DNA from: Lepeophtheirus salmonis | Lineage: Eukaryota > Arthropoda > Copepoda > Siphonostomatoida > Caligidae | Assembly: GCF_016086655.4 (NCBI RefSeq) | Contig: NC_052141.2 | Location: 1,736,001 to 1,800,000, forward strand | Direction of reading: 5' to 3' | DNA length: 64,000 nt | Part shown: positions 1 to 11,160 of the stretch, one piece after another | How the letters are laid out: every line of letters begins with the position of its first letter | Position numbering within the stretch: position 1 is the first letter of the stretch | Program-made: the position numbers and the translations under genes | Notes under the pieces: generated by a model | What the model was told of the DNA's origin: nothing | What the model saw: the letters and a program-made list of their open reading frames with translations, nothing else | Databases searched by the model: none

Positions 1-235
1 TAGGAGCAGACTTTGTGTTGACCATTGAAATTAGGATGAAGTAGATTTGTATCATTAACGCATTCAAAACTCAATTCCATGCTGTCATTATATACTGCTT
101 GTTAATGTATGTTAATGAGAATTAAGTCTTTTAACATCAGAAAAAAGTTCGAGTAGTTCGGGTCTAAGATCATTGACCTTATCTGATTATACAAGTTTAC
201 TAATATCGTACTAGGGTACTTCAAATCCTGATCCA

Positions 236-456
236 CAGACTGTCCTATCTCTATTCCGGTCGAAATGTGCCTTGGTCCGGTCCATTCGAGTTATACAAAC
301 TTATAATGTTTATCTTTGATGACGCCACTCACTGTTATTTCTTCTATTTTTAATCATTTCAAATACTGACAGTCCTAAGGATTGACGATCCCAAGGACAG
401 ATAGGACCCCTCCTATGACTGAACTGGACCGAACAAGTAAGTACCGACACATCACT
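236..456. mobile_element. hAT-like MITE (AGTGTTG family), worn copy
   Basis: A non-coding element rich in the GGTCCGGTCC / GGACCGAAC motif. It has the same internal order as the copies at 40289-40527 and 60670-60885: a pyrimidine-rich centre, then a CAGTCCTAAGGA block, then GAACTGGACC. The right end reads CCGACACATCACT, against CCGACACAACACT in the best copy. The left end is worn. No target duplication is visible. Confidence 0.55.
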
Positions 457-919
457 ATAGTACAAGGTACACATGATTATCAGTTTTTTAACGGTTTGAA
501 TATGATTAGGTTACACATTTTGACTTATAAGCCAGATGTTTTATGACTTTATCATATACGAATAATAACTAATTATAATTATAGGATGTCTTCTTCTTTT
601 TTGTCGGCATTTCCCCCCTCCCAATCTTCTTTCATCAGGTCTCATTAACATCTTATTTAAGGTTTGCAATCAGTTATGCAAATGAAATTATGAATATACT
701 CATCAAAGGAGGAAGTTTAAATGAAGGGAAAAAACATTAAACTTAGTAAGCGATACAAAGTATCAGGCATTTCCTTTTATTATTTAAAGCTATTTAAAGC
801 AACTTTTTAAACTTTGTATATACAAAGAACAATAGAGAAATACTTTATAATCAACGAAACAAATAGTTTTTCATGATTTGTTGAATATAATAATGTTAAT
901 TTCTAATTTCCATATAACC
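457..919. other. Spacer upstream of the tRNA
   Basis: AT-rich sequence with no reading frame or repeat that I recognise. Any upstream promoter element of the tRNA gene would lie at its right edge, but the Pol III control boxes are internal to the gene. Confidence 0.5.
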
Positions 920-992
920 GGCCGTGTGGCCTAATGGATAAGGCATCAGACTTCGAATCTGAGGATTGCAGGTTCGAGTCCTGTCACGGTCG
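920..992 (+). tRNA. tRNA-Arg (anticodon TCG)
   Basis: A complete 73-nt cloverleaf. The 7-bp acceptor stem is GGCCGTG against CACGGTC, with one G-T wobble at the second pair and G as discriminator base. The D arm is GCC/GGC around TAATGGATAA. The 5-bp anticodon stem TCAGA/TCTGA closes the loop CTTCGAA, so the anticodon is TCG (reads CGA codons; arginine). The variable loop is short, and the T arm is GCAGG/CCTGT around TTCGAGT. The internal A box and the B box (GGTTCGAGTCC) are intact, there is no intron, and CCA is not encoded, as expected in eukaryotes. An oligo-T terminator follows one base later. Nothing suggests a pseudogene. This is the only clearly functional gene in the window. Confidence 0.96.
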
Positions 993-993
993 A

Positions 994-1000
994 TTTTTTT
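994..1000 (+). terminator. Pol III terminator of tRNA-Arg
   Basis: Seven T residues begin two bases after the discriminator base, followed by C and a second run of six T. This is the usual oligo-T stop for RNA polymerase III. Confidence 0.9.
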
Positions 1001-1600
1001 CTTTTTTCTCCGAAAATTTTTTTATGTATCCAGGCATTATTTTTATTTATTTAGGGTAATATTTATTAACTAAAATAGCCAAATACTATACCCGTAAATT
1101 ATTTGAAATGCGTACATTCTATGTATTTCTTTCATAAACGTTGTATTTTTTTAAATACCAAATCTATTAATGAAATTGTCAAATCCGTACCTACCCATAC
1201 AAATAATAGCAATTAAGGTTTTTGTATTTTTTAACCTGTGTTTAAAAGAAAAAAGGATAGAGACGTTTATTTATTTTTTTTTTTTTTCAAAAGAATTTCG
1301 ACCTTGAGATTTTAATTGTTTTTCTTTTCCATGGGCCGTGTGAACATTCCAGTCATGGTTTTTACTTACTGTGCAGAATAATAGAATGTTGTTTTAACAC
1401 CTAAGAAGGTGTATATACTTATATAGAGCCCTTGATAATTCAATTTATCTGCAAACAAGCAACTAATATAATAAGCCCATCCAGATCCATTCATAGAAAT
1501 ATTCCAATAGCAAATATCCGTTCGTATTAAGATGGAAACACGGATTGTATATATTTAAAAAAAATATATATATACTGTAAAAGTTCCTTTTATATGCAAG
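1001..1600. other. AT-rich spacer
   Basis: Homopolymer-rich sequence with a long T run near 1272-1287. The short reading frames have no recognisable product. I see no gene here. Confidence 0.5.
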
Positions 1601-1635
1601 TTGTAACTTGTACAAGAAAATTGTACAGGTTGAGA
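1601..1635. repeat. Short palindromic repeat (TTGCAACTTGTACAA type)
   Basis: TTGTAACTTGTACAA and TTGTACAGGTTGAGA face each other across a 5-bp loop. The same 15-bp arms recur at 1967-2017 and 3319-3353. Confidence 0.55.
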
Positions 1636-1966
1636 TTAAAAAAATGAGATGAATCATTTTATTTTAAGAAATAACAGTACTTGGAAAGAATGAAAGGAGA
1701 GATACACATTTTCTCGAATCCGGATCGGTTGGGATCTTAAGATCTAAATACTCAATAAAATTCAGGGAACCCAAATTTTTGGTATCCAGATCTGACAATA
1801 AAAAATTAGACAGATACTTATCTCGAATTTAATAAGTATTTTATCCAAAGTTCAGATTAATAAAATAAAATCAGGATTAAGATTACATTTTTGATGAGTA
1901 CTGATGATGTTTGGTTATTAGAATGCCGAATGTTGTAATTAAATCATACATTGTAAGAAGAATAAA

Positions 1967-2017
1967 TTGCAACATGTACAATATGATTATACTAGTGGCG
2001 TTTTGTACAAGTTGCAA
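1967..2017. repeat. Short palindromic repeat, clearest copy
   Basis: Arms TTGCAACATGTACAA and TTGTACAAGTTGCAA match at 14 of 15 positions when one is reverse-complemented. They flank a 21-bp centre. It has the form of a miniature inverted-repeat element or a strong hairpin. Confidence 0.6.
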
Positions 2018-2717
2018 CCAAAATATGGGATGAATATTTTTAAATGAGAGATTTACAGAACTTGGGACGGGGAGAATGCAATAATTGAATATTACATGGA
2101 TGATTTAAATTAGGTTGATGCTGTTGATCAGAAACTAAGAATCCTCTCCAGAATGAGCAGATACTAATTTTGGTACTGTAGCTAGGTAATTTGAACACAC
2201 ATACAATATTTTAGCAAATTTGCTTAACATTTACCCCTTCCACAATTGAAATTTCAAAGCCAGTGTTAAGAGAAACTTTTTTTTTTGTACGTTATTTAAA
2301 AAAAAAATAATATTTTTATAAACAAAATATGATTTTGATATATTAAAAATATAAATTTATAATTTAAATATTGTTTTTATATTCAAACATACATAGAAAA
2401 TAACCATTTTTAGAGTGTTGCAGTTCCCCCAAATTATAAATCATCTTCAGAATCAAATGGCCCTTTCTATAGTACTGCAAAAACGTGAATTCCTAGTACA
2501 TTCAACAAATTATATTACATTGTGCGTAAGTATTCATTTCTTTTGTTCAAGTATATTTTACTGAGTGACGAATTTGCATTCACAGAGAACGTTTTGTTTA
2601 TTAGTAGCATTGGTCAATATTTGAGTGTTCGGTCAAATTTGTCTTTAGCCTAAATCCTTTGTTTTTTTGTTGTGTGTTGCATTAGTTACTTAATATATGC
2701 ACAAAGCCACAGTTAGT
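2018..2717. other. AT-rich spacer
   Basis: No gene or repeat recognised. The part from about 2280 to 2400 is almost pure A and T. Confidence 0.5.
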
Positions 2718-2950
2718 CAGCACAGGGACACCATGACATGTATTAAATCAGTAACAGATGCCAGGCATTCTTCCACCACCTAGAATCCATCATTGCCGCT
2801 AATGGCGGCTGCATTAATGATTAAAAGAGCTCGGATACCTATGTTTTTATAGTATGTCTTATGTTGATATTCTATTGTTAATTAATAAAGGATATCTTGT
2901 CCAAATTCAAAACTCAAATTGCTATGATTTTAATGAACCATTCGCTATAT
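2718..2950 (+). mobile_element. Tc1/mariner family A, 3' fragment
   Basis: This matches the right end of the family A elements at 33255-34108, 40535-41285 and 59411-60201. The translated C-terminal transposase motif is present (A-T-M-T ... E-S-I-I-A-A), followed by the untranslated GCTGCATTAATGATTAA block. The family's terminal inverted repeat (GATTTTAATGAACCATTCG) ends at about 2950. The frame is broken. The left three quarters of the element are missing. Confidence 0.7.
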
Positions 2951-3912
2951 AATGAAATAATTACGGCCTTAATTTTCCGTAGCTGTAATACCCAGATAAA
3001 TCCCATGGAGTGGCATATCTCACTAGACAAAAAACTCTTGGAAGAAGTCATTCTCTGGAACTATAAGTGCCTAGGTTAGATTCGTGGTCACTTTTTTGAA
3101 ACTTATAGTATGAAATAATTAAAAGCAAAACTTCTTGAAAATTTCCCATAGATCCAAAACCCCCTGGGAAATTCCTGGAAAACGGAATTTCAAGAGAAAA
3201 ACCTTTGCTCAAAAGCACACAATTATATTACTTAAAAATCCTAAATAAATGCGTCGACCAAATGTAATGTTGATCATTAAAATGACGGGAGTCGTCATTA
3301 CATAAATATACGTATAAATTGCAACTTGTACAATTGCCTTGTACAAATTACAACTTGTACATGAATTTGTAGGCAATATGTATATTAAATTTTATATATA
3401 ACGTACTATACATATTTATTTTGAAAGGGAAAAAAGTTAAAAGAAAATTGTCAAAAAGTGATCGCCTTATTTTTAAATGATATACAGCACATTAGAGTAA
3501 GTGTAACTTACTCTGAGAAAGAAAGGGAGAGAGGGGGGATGGGTTGGAGAAAGACTTTTGCAAGTCGTTTAAAAAACTTTTCCTCGTAATTTATTTGAAT
3601 ATTTTATCATTTTGTTCATAACTTAAAGTTATTTACATACGGATATAAAAGTGTGTTCAAATATACGAAAGTCTTTGTACCTGCCTATATCATAAAATAT
3701 GGAGTAGAGATAAGATTTTGGAGAAGGTATGAGTTGTTATGAAATATGTGGGTATTTGAAATATATCATATCCATGTAACGTCATAAAAATGGAAGGTAC
3801 ATTTGGTATACTATGTACATAAAGTACAGTTTTGACAAAGGTTTGGAAAAATTTCCTGATTTTAAATATCTATATTAATAAGGCCATGTTTCTTTGTATG
3901 AATGTCTGTATA
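2951..3912. other. Spacer with one short palindrome
   Basis: Apart from the palindrome at 3319-3353 and a G/A-rich patch near 3515-3545, I see no gene or repeat. Confidence 0.45.
3319..3353. repeat. Short palindromic repeat
   Basis: TTGCAACTTGTACAA is followed after 5 bp by TTGTACAAATTACAA, and then by a further half copy CAACTTGTAC. It is the same family as 1601-1635 and 1967-2017. Confidence 0.6.
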
Positions 3913-4338
3913 TGGGACGACAAGCCACAAGGCCCAGTGTCAAGGGCGTTGAGGGGCTTGTTTTTTGGAGGTTTTTTTGTAAAAAAACATTCTTTATTTA
4001 ATTTCAAAAATTACATTTAAAAAACAAAAATTAATCTATACTTATGTAGACAAAATTAAATTTTTCAAAATATCATATTTTTGAAAAATAAAAATTAAGT
4101 ATTATATTTTTTTTTAAATGATTTTCAAAAATCTATAGTTATTCACACAAAATAAAATTTGTTGGAAAAAAATTTTTAAAATGAAATTTTGATATAAAAT
4201 TTTTTTGAAAAAAAAATTCATTTTGAAAAAAGTAAGTTAATAATAAAAATTCAAAAACCAATAACTATTCACAAAAAGTTATTTTTTTGGATATTTGGGG
4301 TTGGCTACAGCCCTCCAGCCTACTCCCTGCAGACGTCC
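3913..4338. mobile_element. Low-complexity MITE, family R3
   Basis: The core is degenerate tandem A/T-rich phrases of the type TTCAAAAATCCATAGCTATTCACAAAAA. It is bounded on the right by GGCTACAGCCCTCCAGCC and CCCTGCAGACGTCC, and on the left by GGGACG. The same ends and core occur at 45024-45475. A short copy lies at 27577-27783 and a one-ended copy at 43722-44115. There is no coding content. Confidence 0.65.
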
Positions 4339-4806
4339 TGACTGTATTTAATGTTCCATTACGTATCTTATGAACTTATTTTTATCTAAGAAAGGACAAT
4401 GTAGTCGTATTTATGAAATATTGCAGGCGTGGGCATATACCCTATAGGCACACCCCTGCAGTATTTATCTTATTAATTGGTATGCCTTATGTAGAGATGA
4501 GTTTTTGATAAGAGCGCAATGAGAAGGCGGAAGCTAGACTTATGGTACCCCTGAATTAAGACCTTTCTTAATATTAGCTATTTTTTTATACTTTTGAAGG
4601 GAGGAGAAATTGAATTTCGTCAAAGAAGAAGTAGGCTGTTGTCTCGATTACGCAAAAATACCTTAGGTAAATATGTTATGACTATTTCAAAATTTATTAT
4701 TTTTTATAAAAGAGTTATTCTTTACTTTTGCTCTGTTTTCAAAAGTACAGGAATACAATTTATTGTTGATCCCTCGTGGTATAATACACATAATGGATAC
4801 TAATTA
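4339..4806. other. Spacer
   Basis: Contains a 70-codon frame (4594-4803) with no recognisable motif. I see no supported gene. Confidence 0.4.
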
Positions 4807-5543
4807 CATGAAAAGTTTGGGAAAAAATGGAATTTCAGTAATTAGGCTATTAAAATGTAAATACATTAAGGTTCAATATGGGTATAGACATTTATTTGTA
4901 AAAAATCAAAGTATTTTTGTTTAAATTTTAGCTTCATCAAAAAATCCTCCCTTTCCCGCTAATATTGCATTACAGACTTTTGCCATTCTTGCTGTTAGTT
5001 TTTCAGGATAGGTAAGTATGATATAATTCCAAGCATTCTTCAAAATGGTTCACTCACTTGTGGAACTTTTTCCCCAAGCTTTTCTGTCTAGGTGTTCCCA
5101 AAAAAAGCTCTATTGGGTTCAAATTATGAGATTGAGGTGGCCATTTGCATAATAAATAATATGTGAGAGGCTTATTTATTTTACAAGAAGTTTTTGTAGT
5201 GCTTGGAAGTATGTTTTGGGTCGTTGTCTCTTTGAAAAACAAACTTCCTTCGAATTAATCTCTGTCCAGAAGGAATGGTTTGCGTCTTGAGGATAGACTG
5301 ATAACCATTCTGGTTTAGTATTCCTTGGAATTGAAATAAGTTTCCAACTCTTCAATTCCCAATACTACCCCAAATCGTCACATTTTCACATCCAAAACAG
5401 CTGGATTTTGACAGACAAATAGTTAAAAAATATTTTTCATAATAATTTTGATATGGTTAAAGTAAAAAAATATTGATAAACTCATAAATATTGATGAAAA
5501 TGACGACCAAGTATTTATTTTTTTCCGAACTTTTTCTTGCAAG
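4807..5543 (-). mobile_element. Tc1-like transposon, internally deleted copy 1
   Basis: TA dinucleotides flank the element at 4805-4806 and 5544-5545. The right end ACTTTTTCTTGCAAG matches the terminal repeat of the sister copy at 49235-50037. The left end is worn (CATGAAAAGTTTGGGAAAAA). The interior is the C-terminal half of a Tc1-type transposase on the minus strand. About half of a full-length Tc1 (roughly 1.6 kb) is missing, including the DNA-binding region and the first catalytic Asp. Confidence 0.8.
4928..5330 (-). pseudogene. Tc1-like transposase, C-terminal half (copy 1)
   Basis: A DDE-superfamily cut-and-paste transposase relic. Read on the minus strand it gives the classic Q-R-D-N-D-P-K-H-T-S motif with the second catalytic Asp, near 5200-5240. 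After a frameshift and stops it gives W-P-P-Q-S-x-x-L-N-P-I-E-L, which carries the third acidic residue (Glu). It then decays into the family C-terminus (K-G-G-F-F-D-E equivalent), ending at a stop near 4928. Upstream motif I-P-S-G-Q-R-L-I is visible. No start codon or first Asp remains. It cannot make an active enzyme. Confidence 0.8.
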
Positions 5544-5544
5544 T

Positions 5545-5931
5545 ATATATATTGACCATTTTATTATTTCAGTGAAGACATTTTGACTATCATATATAAA
5601 TTCAAATGTATAATTACACTTTTAATAAAATATTACTAAATAATATTATAATACAATATCGAATAAAATACAATCTAAGATTTTAATATTATGAAATATA
5701 TACATTTATGTATATGTAATTCATTTTAAAAGTGATTGAGAAATATTATGACAATGACAGTATAGGAGTACTTAAGAGGGTAGTTGGTATGATTGACTTA
5801 TTTGTCTGGCTACCAGATGTTTTCATGTATTTTTTCTGTTTCTTTTTGATAGGAAAGGTTGCCTAATACAATAAGTAACGTTAGGTTTGTAAAAGTTACA
5901 TAAGTATATATAAAAAATAATCAGGGGTGTC
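5545..5931. other. AT-rich spacer
   Basis: No gene or repeat recognised. Confidence 0.5.
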
Positions 5932-6394
5932 CCGATTCAGGTTCAGCGGTTCTATCGGTCCTGGTTTCGATTCTTTCATTTCAACGATTTCGGTATTGGT
6001 TCAGCTTTATGGGTCTATAATCCGGTCTTCGGTCTCTGTTCTTTTATATACAGGCTCAGTTTGGTAACAGGCATTTAAAACAAGGGACGTCACTAGAAAA
6101 TTCGGGCCACAGTTACCTTATACGTAGTCCACCAAGTTCCAGAAATGGATCCGAAAGCTAAGGTTACTTAAGACTATGGTTCTCAAAGTGTGTCCTTAAG
6201 GGAAAAAAAAAAAATCCGAAAATTGACATATTTATTCAAGTCTATTTATTCACTATATTATATTTTCATTATATATTCTAAATATGAGCAAGAGCACAAG
6301 AACCGAGAATAATAAGCAATATATTGTCGGTAGTGGTTCTTACAGTTCAAGAACCTGAGCCACTTGAACCGATAGACGATAAGGGCACTACCTT
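5932..6394. mobile_element. hAT-like MITE, family R4 (CAGGGGTGTCC)
   Basis: It starts CAGGGGTGTCCCGATTCAGG and ends with the imperfect inverse of the same GGTTC/CGGTTC-rich sequence (AACCGATAGACGATAAGGGCACTACC). It is non-coding and about 463 bp long. The same sequence recurs at 52373-53203 and, truncated, at 53710-53793. The CAG start is typical of hAT superfamily ends; the class is inferred. Confidence 0.6.
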
Positions 6395-7246
6395 ACAAAA
6401 TATGCCATTTCCTATTAATTATCTACAAAAAGAAACAATTTAAAAATGAAACCCCGTGCTAAGATTTTTTTTAAGTCAAAAAAAAAAAAATATATATATT
6501 ATATGGGAATTCTATAATACACAAATTGCAATCAAAGTTTTAAAAAATACGTTTCTTGGATATACACTTTTTTTGGGTAAGACTAGAGAAATTATTAATA
6601 TATACAAATAATTAAGGAAGTATTTGATTTTAAACTTCTAACTTTAATCAGTTGGAAGAAATTATTAAATGAGCTAACTAGTAAGATAGAAAACTTGAAA
6701 ATTAAAACTTTATGAAGATATTTCAAAGAAATCCATTCTTTAGAATGAAAAAAGTTCATATTATTTGTTACAGCTTTCTCTATATTATACTAATGTAGAG
6801 CCACGCTATATACTAAAATATTACTAAACAAGTATCGAATGAAATATTATGTAGGATTTTTTTTTATTTCCTTCCTCTCATTTATGTTTGCAGCTGATGT
6901 TATATAAACGTCATGGTAGCTATGCTGCTCCTACCCCAAACCTTTTTGAAATTGTTAGGTTTACCACCTAAATTTTAGGTTTCTTTTGTTAACATACCAT
7001 AGGTCATATTTTTTTCAACTAAAGCACTCCCCAACAAATGCTCAGCACTACTCTGCCTTATTCATAAATATACCCTCACATTGTAATACTTTAGTGTAAA
7101 AATTTGACATTGGACAAGTGTGATACTTGTAGTAATTGGCACCTAAATAGTGTTTTCATTATTATTTTATTCTTGAGCAGAGAGTATATATATTTAGAAT
7201 AATCACAAGAGTATGAAAGACAAAGAGTAACCCTAAGGAGACCTTA
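6395..7246. other. AT-rich spacer
   Basis: No gene or repeat recognised. Confidence 0.5.
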
Positions 7247-7800
7247 GGGCAGGATTTCCAAACAGTAATCCATCTGCCGCAGAACAGCTTGCTTAATGTT
7301 TAAGAACACCCCACTCCTAATTCTCACTAAAAGCTCTATTTTTGTTAATAAAATTGTCACAAGATCATCAAAACGAGTAGAAAGTCCATAATACGTACAA
7401 ATATTGAAAAATGTATCACCTTTTTTTTGAAATATTATCCTTTTAGGAGATACATTTTTAATGAGAAAACAGACAAAAACAAATTTTTTTTGAAGGATTT
7501 ATTTGCTAAAAAAAGGGTCATTCGATCAAATTATGCATTGGAGAAAGAATTTTTATTTAAAAAAGAGTTCAAAATAACCAAGCCACCCAAAAATATAATC
7601 ATGCGGAAACCCCAGTACAGGGTTGCCAGATTGGCACTTTTTGTAATATTTGTCCTAACTATGAAATAAATATGCATTTCATAGTTTTGTTTTATGAAAC
7701 CTTTTTATGAAATTTTATTCAATAGGGGCTATGGCCCATTAAAATACTTCAAGGGGCAATGCAACCCATTACATTAAAAGGTTGGGTATCCTTGGTTTAA
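7247..7800. mobile_element. Possible hAT-like non-autonomous element
   Basis: The left end GGCAGGATTTCCAAACAGTAATCC and the right end AAAGGTTGGGTATCCTTGG are imperfect inverted repeats. They resemble the common hAT end that reads roughly CAGTGGTTCTCAAAC. An A-rich 80-codon frame inside (7427-7669) looks like a by-product of composition, not a gene. No target duplication was identified. Confidence 0.4.
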
Positions 7801-8304
7801 TAATTTATTAAGGAAAAGTTTATATTGGACCTTGATGGTCGAAAAAGAATCGAATTTAGAATTAGAAAATAACGAATAGCTCTACTCTTTTATGGGCTGA
7901 TTATGTGCAATGGACTTGACTATACATATATACCCAATTCTCCCCCAACATCAATGACCTCCTCCTTGAGACAGTCGACCACCATTATCATTATAAGGTT
8001 CTATTATTGTATTTTATTTTATCTCTCTCTTTCTTTCTATACCTCAGCAGGGTGTATGATGAATTTTATGTCAAGACATTTTTTGTTGTCGTCTTCTTCT
8101 GTCATTGTGTTATGTGAGAAAAGTTAGAAAGAAAAAGAAAAAAACGTCTTGGAAACGTGTGTCTTGAAGCTAGCTTCTCATTATGCTATAGGTTTGAAAC
8201 TATTCTAACACTTCCAACCCCCCTTCCCCTCACCCCCTTCCTAGGTGATTCTATCACTCTTGTTCCAAAAAAGGGTTTGAAATGATGTTATATACATACT
8301 TATA
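7801..8304. other. Spacer
   Basis: Pyrimidine-rich in part (8000-8110 and 8215-8245). No gene recognised. Confidence 0.45.
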
Positions 8305-8500
8305 TGGGGTATTCATAGACATGTTAAAGAATCAGAAATGATTTACTTTTTAGGGAAAATGAACCTAGAAAAAACTATAAATAAAAAATTGTTCTGCAAG
8401 ATGGTGCTACTATCCTCGGCTATGTAAACAAACTAATATAAAGTAAACAACTGCACCTTTAAGTCCTTTAATTAAGTTATTTTTCAGGTAGTAATTAAAG
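8305..8500 (+). repeat. Direct repeat, copy 1 (paired with 9035-9235)
   Basis: Shares ordered blocks with 9035-9235: GAATCAGAAATGATTTA, GGGAAAATGAA, AAATGGTGCTACTATCCTC (GATGGTGCTACTATCCTC in this copy) and GTCCTTTAATTAAGTTA. It is non-coding and diverged. Confidence 0.65.
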
Positions 8501-9034
8501 AAAAAGAGGTTTGCAATGATGTGATAGACTTATAGAGTAGACCGGTTCTTTTTTCAACTTATTTCGAATTTCGATTATGGGTGTTTTGGAAAAGTTGGGT
8601 TTTGGTGAGGAAATAACCAATGCAAAGTTTCATTTTCCTACGATGTCATCGTCAAGTAGCACATCTTGCTGAAAGTTAGAAAGGAGACAAAAGTTATTCA
8701 TTTCTTGAATAGCATTAATGCCGAAAATGTAAAAAAGAGAAAAAGGAAAAAAATGCGCACCACTTTTTCTATTTTTTTGGCTCCATAACACCATTTGGGG
8801 GAAAAAAACTAATAAAATACTTTTTATAGGTTATAAAAAGGTCCATCAAAACTATTTACTACAAAATAATGATTAATAATATTTTCTTAGTATCTATATT
8901 CATTAATTAAAGAGTTTCCTCCTTTTTTAATCATTGACCTAAAGATGACATAATAGATTTCATATCCTATAACAAATTTCCCACACTAACCCGTAATCAA
9001 AAATTCAAATAAAGTTGACAATCAAACCAGCCTA
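8501..9034. other. Spacer between direct repeats
   Basis: No gene or repeat recognised. Confidence 0.45.
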
Positions 9035-9235
9035 TTCTATAGCGTGGTCATAGAAATCCTATAGAATCAGAAATGATTTATTTGTAAGGGAAAATGAAAA
9101 TACTTTAAACTAAAAAAAAAAGCATGAATATCTTCAAAATGGCACTGCTATCCTCTGGTAGGTAAATAAAATAATGATAATAAATCAGACTCATGCTCTA
9201 TTCGGTCCTTTGAATAAGTTACGCTGTAGTTAGTA
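9035..9235 (+). repeat. Direct repeat, copy 2
   Basis: Diverged copy of 8305-8500 in the same orientation, about 730 bp away. The shared blocks include GAATCAGAAATGATTTA and GGCACTGCTATCCTC. It ends just before the R7 element at 9243. Confidence 0.65.
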
Positions 9236-9242
9236 TTACAAG

Positions 9243-9857
9243 TATTGTGATTCAGTCAGAAAATCCTGGACCGGTCTGATACAAAAATTTGTTCTAGACA
9301 ACGTCGTTACCTTTATTGTATCACACAACCTTTCCTTCAAAAAGAAACTTAAAAAAGGCCCAAAATTTTGATTTGGTCTCACTTTATGGACCGATTTTTT
9401 TCCCATCTCTACTTATGGACCGATTTTTTCGGTCCATAAATATAATGAGAGATAAATTATTTATTTCTAGATCGACTGTCATTCATTTTTTTTTTTTTTT
9501 CAAAAAATCTCAAAAATACACGATAAGTTCTAAAGAAAATACATAAAAGAGCCGAAGGGATCAAAATTAATGCGAGCTATTTCTGTTTAAACTTCATATA
9601 ACGTCATTGTAATTGAAAAAAAACATATGACGTCATGTATAAACAATTTATCTATAAAATAGGTCATTACTGATTTTTTTTGGGACTAAACTGGACCGAA
9701 CTATTTCTATGGACCGATCTAGATGAAAATTTTCTTTTGTACCAAATTAGACCGAATTTATATATGAAACTGGTCCAAACTGAGCTTTTTTGTTGGTCCA
9801 TCAAAAAATATAACGGTAGCAGACCGGTCTAGGATTTTCAGACCGAAACCAACACTA
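9243..9857. mobile_element. MITE family R7 with ~38-bp TIRs
   Basis: The left terminus reads CAGAAAATCCTGGACCGGTC and the right terminus GACCGGTCTAGGATTTTCAG. They are near-perfect inverse sequences, and outer ends of the AGTGTTGG type flank both. The core holds repeated GGACCGATTTTT phrases and two TGACGTCAT sites. It shares its whole right half with 55755-56290. It is non-coding, and its ends resemble those of hAT elements. Confidence 0.7.
9303..9365 (+). repeat. R5 repeat inside the R7 MITE
   Basis: CGTCGTTACCTTTATTGTATC is followed by an AACCTTTCCTTCAAAAAGAAAC block. The block is shared with 11092-11160, 31878-32010, 53500-53578 and 54935-55075. It appears to interrupt the left arm of the R7 element. 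Confidence 0.55.
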
Positions 9858-10964
9858 GTAGTTAACTAATTCTTCCAATTTATGGAATTATTTTTCAAAA
9901 GTTGTTGATACTTGTTATCAGCTTAAAAGGATATAATTCCAATTTACGCAATCAACGTTCAAAACACTGGCTATGAAAAAAGATGCTGAAACATTGACAG
10001 TTGACGAGAAAATACACTTTATATTTTTGTGTTAGCAATGTAACACCGTTTTAGTCCGAAGAAAAAAATGGTATGGATCAGTCATAAAAATGCACATCGT
10101 TTTTTTCCTGATTAAAAACAGACGAAAAAATCTTTTTTGTGATGAAGCATAACGGGCAACTGACGTAGTAGAGTGACATTCGTACCGGATTAACTCTCCA
10201 TTAGTGTGTATTTGTATAAGAACCGGTTTGTTGGGAAATGAGATGAGGCCAGAGAAAATTGAAAGTGTTTCAAAGAACTACTCTTTTCAACTTAAATAAA
10301 TGTATAAATCAACAATTGGATTGTGTGACGTCATTGGCTGAATACCACGTTATAAATTGGGGTTGTTACTTGCTCTTTTATGGAAGAAAGACTGTATAAG
10401 GGTACAATGCATATTCAATTCCAACTGAAGATTTTTAAATTGTTTTAAAATTTAATTAATTAATTTTCTCTTTCCCTTCTACAAATACAAGATTGTCTTT
10501 TTTTTCATAGTGAAAAAAATAAGACAAAGTATAGTTCAAAGAAATAAATAAAATAAAAAATACCTTTTTTGAGCGTGAGAACTTTTTTTATTAAAGCAGA
10601 ATACGTCATAATAATAATACAGCTTTTTGTATTTATAAAAAGCAAAACGAAATAATTCCTAATTTTTTTTAGGTGTATAAATTAACATATTTTCCTACGT
10701 GTTTCGAGGAGAAAGGACGTCAATTGACATAAAAGGATTCATCTTTATAGTTAAATGAATTCCCAAACGTGACATTAAGCTACATTTTTTGAAAAAGCTT
10801 AGAGATAGGGTTGTAAATCTTTAGTATTTTTAGCGTGCGAATTTATTGTCATTATTCAAGAGAGAACATATAAACAGTGATCCTATTTGGTAGCATTTTG
10901 GGGGTGTTAAAAAAAGAAACTGCATATTTAGATGGTAACCCGGATAATTTTAAGAACATATTGG
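9858..10964. other. Spacer
   Basis: Includes a short piece of repeat R6 near 9975-10040 (CATTGACAGTTGACGAGAAAA) and a solitary GGTTGTAAATC...TTTTTAGCGTGCGA motif near 10809. That motif matches the end of the MITE at 18129. No gene recognised. Confidence 0.45.
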
Positions 10965-11091
10965 GGTAGATTATTTTAGCTGCAATGACGTTGCATTATA
11001 TCAAGTAGTTTTGATGAGAGGAAAGGGAAGGGCGGTGACGGAAATAAACAAGGAGATTAGGAAGAAATACTACGATGTCAATCCGTGTTAC
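10965..11091 (+). repeat. R1 repeat, partial copy
   Basis: Diverged middle part of the R1 family (ATGACGTTGCATTATATCAAG, then GGAAATAAACAAGG and CTACGATGTCAATCC). It directly abuts an R5 copy. Confidence 0.55.
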
Positions 11092-11160
11092 TGGTCGTTA
11101 CATTTATTGTATTTCACAACTTTTTCTCAAGAAAGAACCCACAAAATAGTTCTAAATCAG
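11092..11160 (+). repeat. R5 repeat
   Basis: GTCGTTACATTTATTGTAT followed by CACAACTTTTTCTCAAGAAAG. It is fused directly to the R1 copy on its left. Confidence 0.5.

Noticed and set aside
3500..5600. CRISPR-like or phage/bacterial features
   Set aside because: Repeats such as R3 lack regular spacers of constant length. The tRNA, TE types and composition are eukaryotic, so no prokaryotic system is plausible.
7427..7669. 80-codon K/F-rich open frame
   Set aside because: It lies inside a likely non-autonomous hAT-type element and is built from A/T-rich low-complexity DNA. No domain is visible.
9600..9660. TGACGTCA sites as CRE-type regulatory elements
   Set aside because: They sit inside the R7 MITE and recur with it at 56060-56095, so they are repeat content; no gene is nearby.
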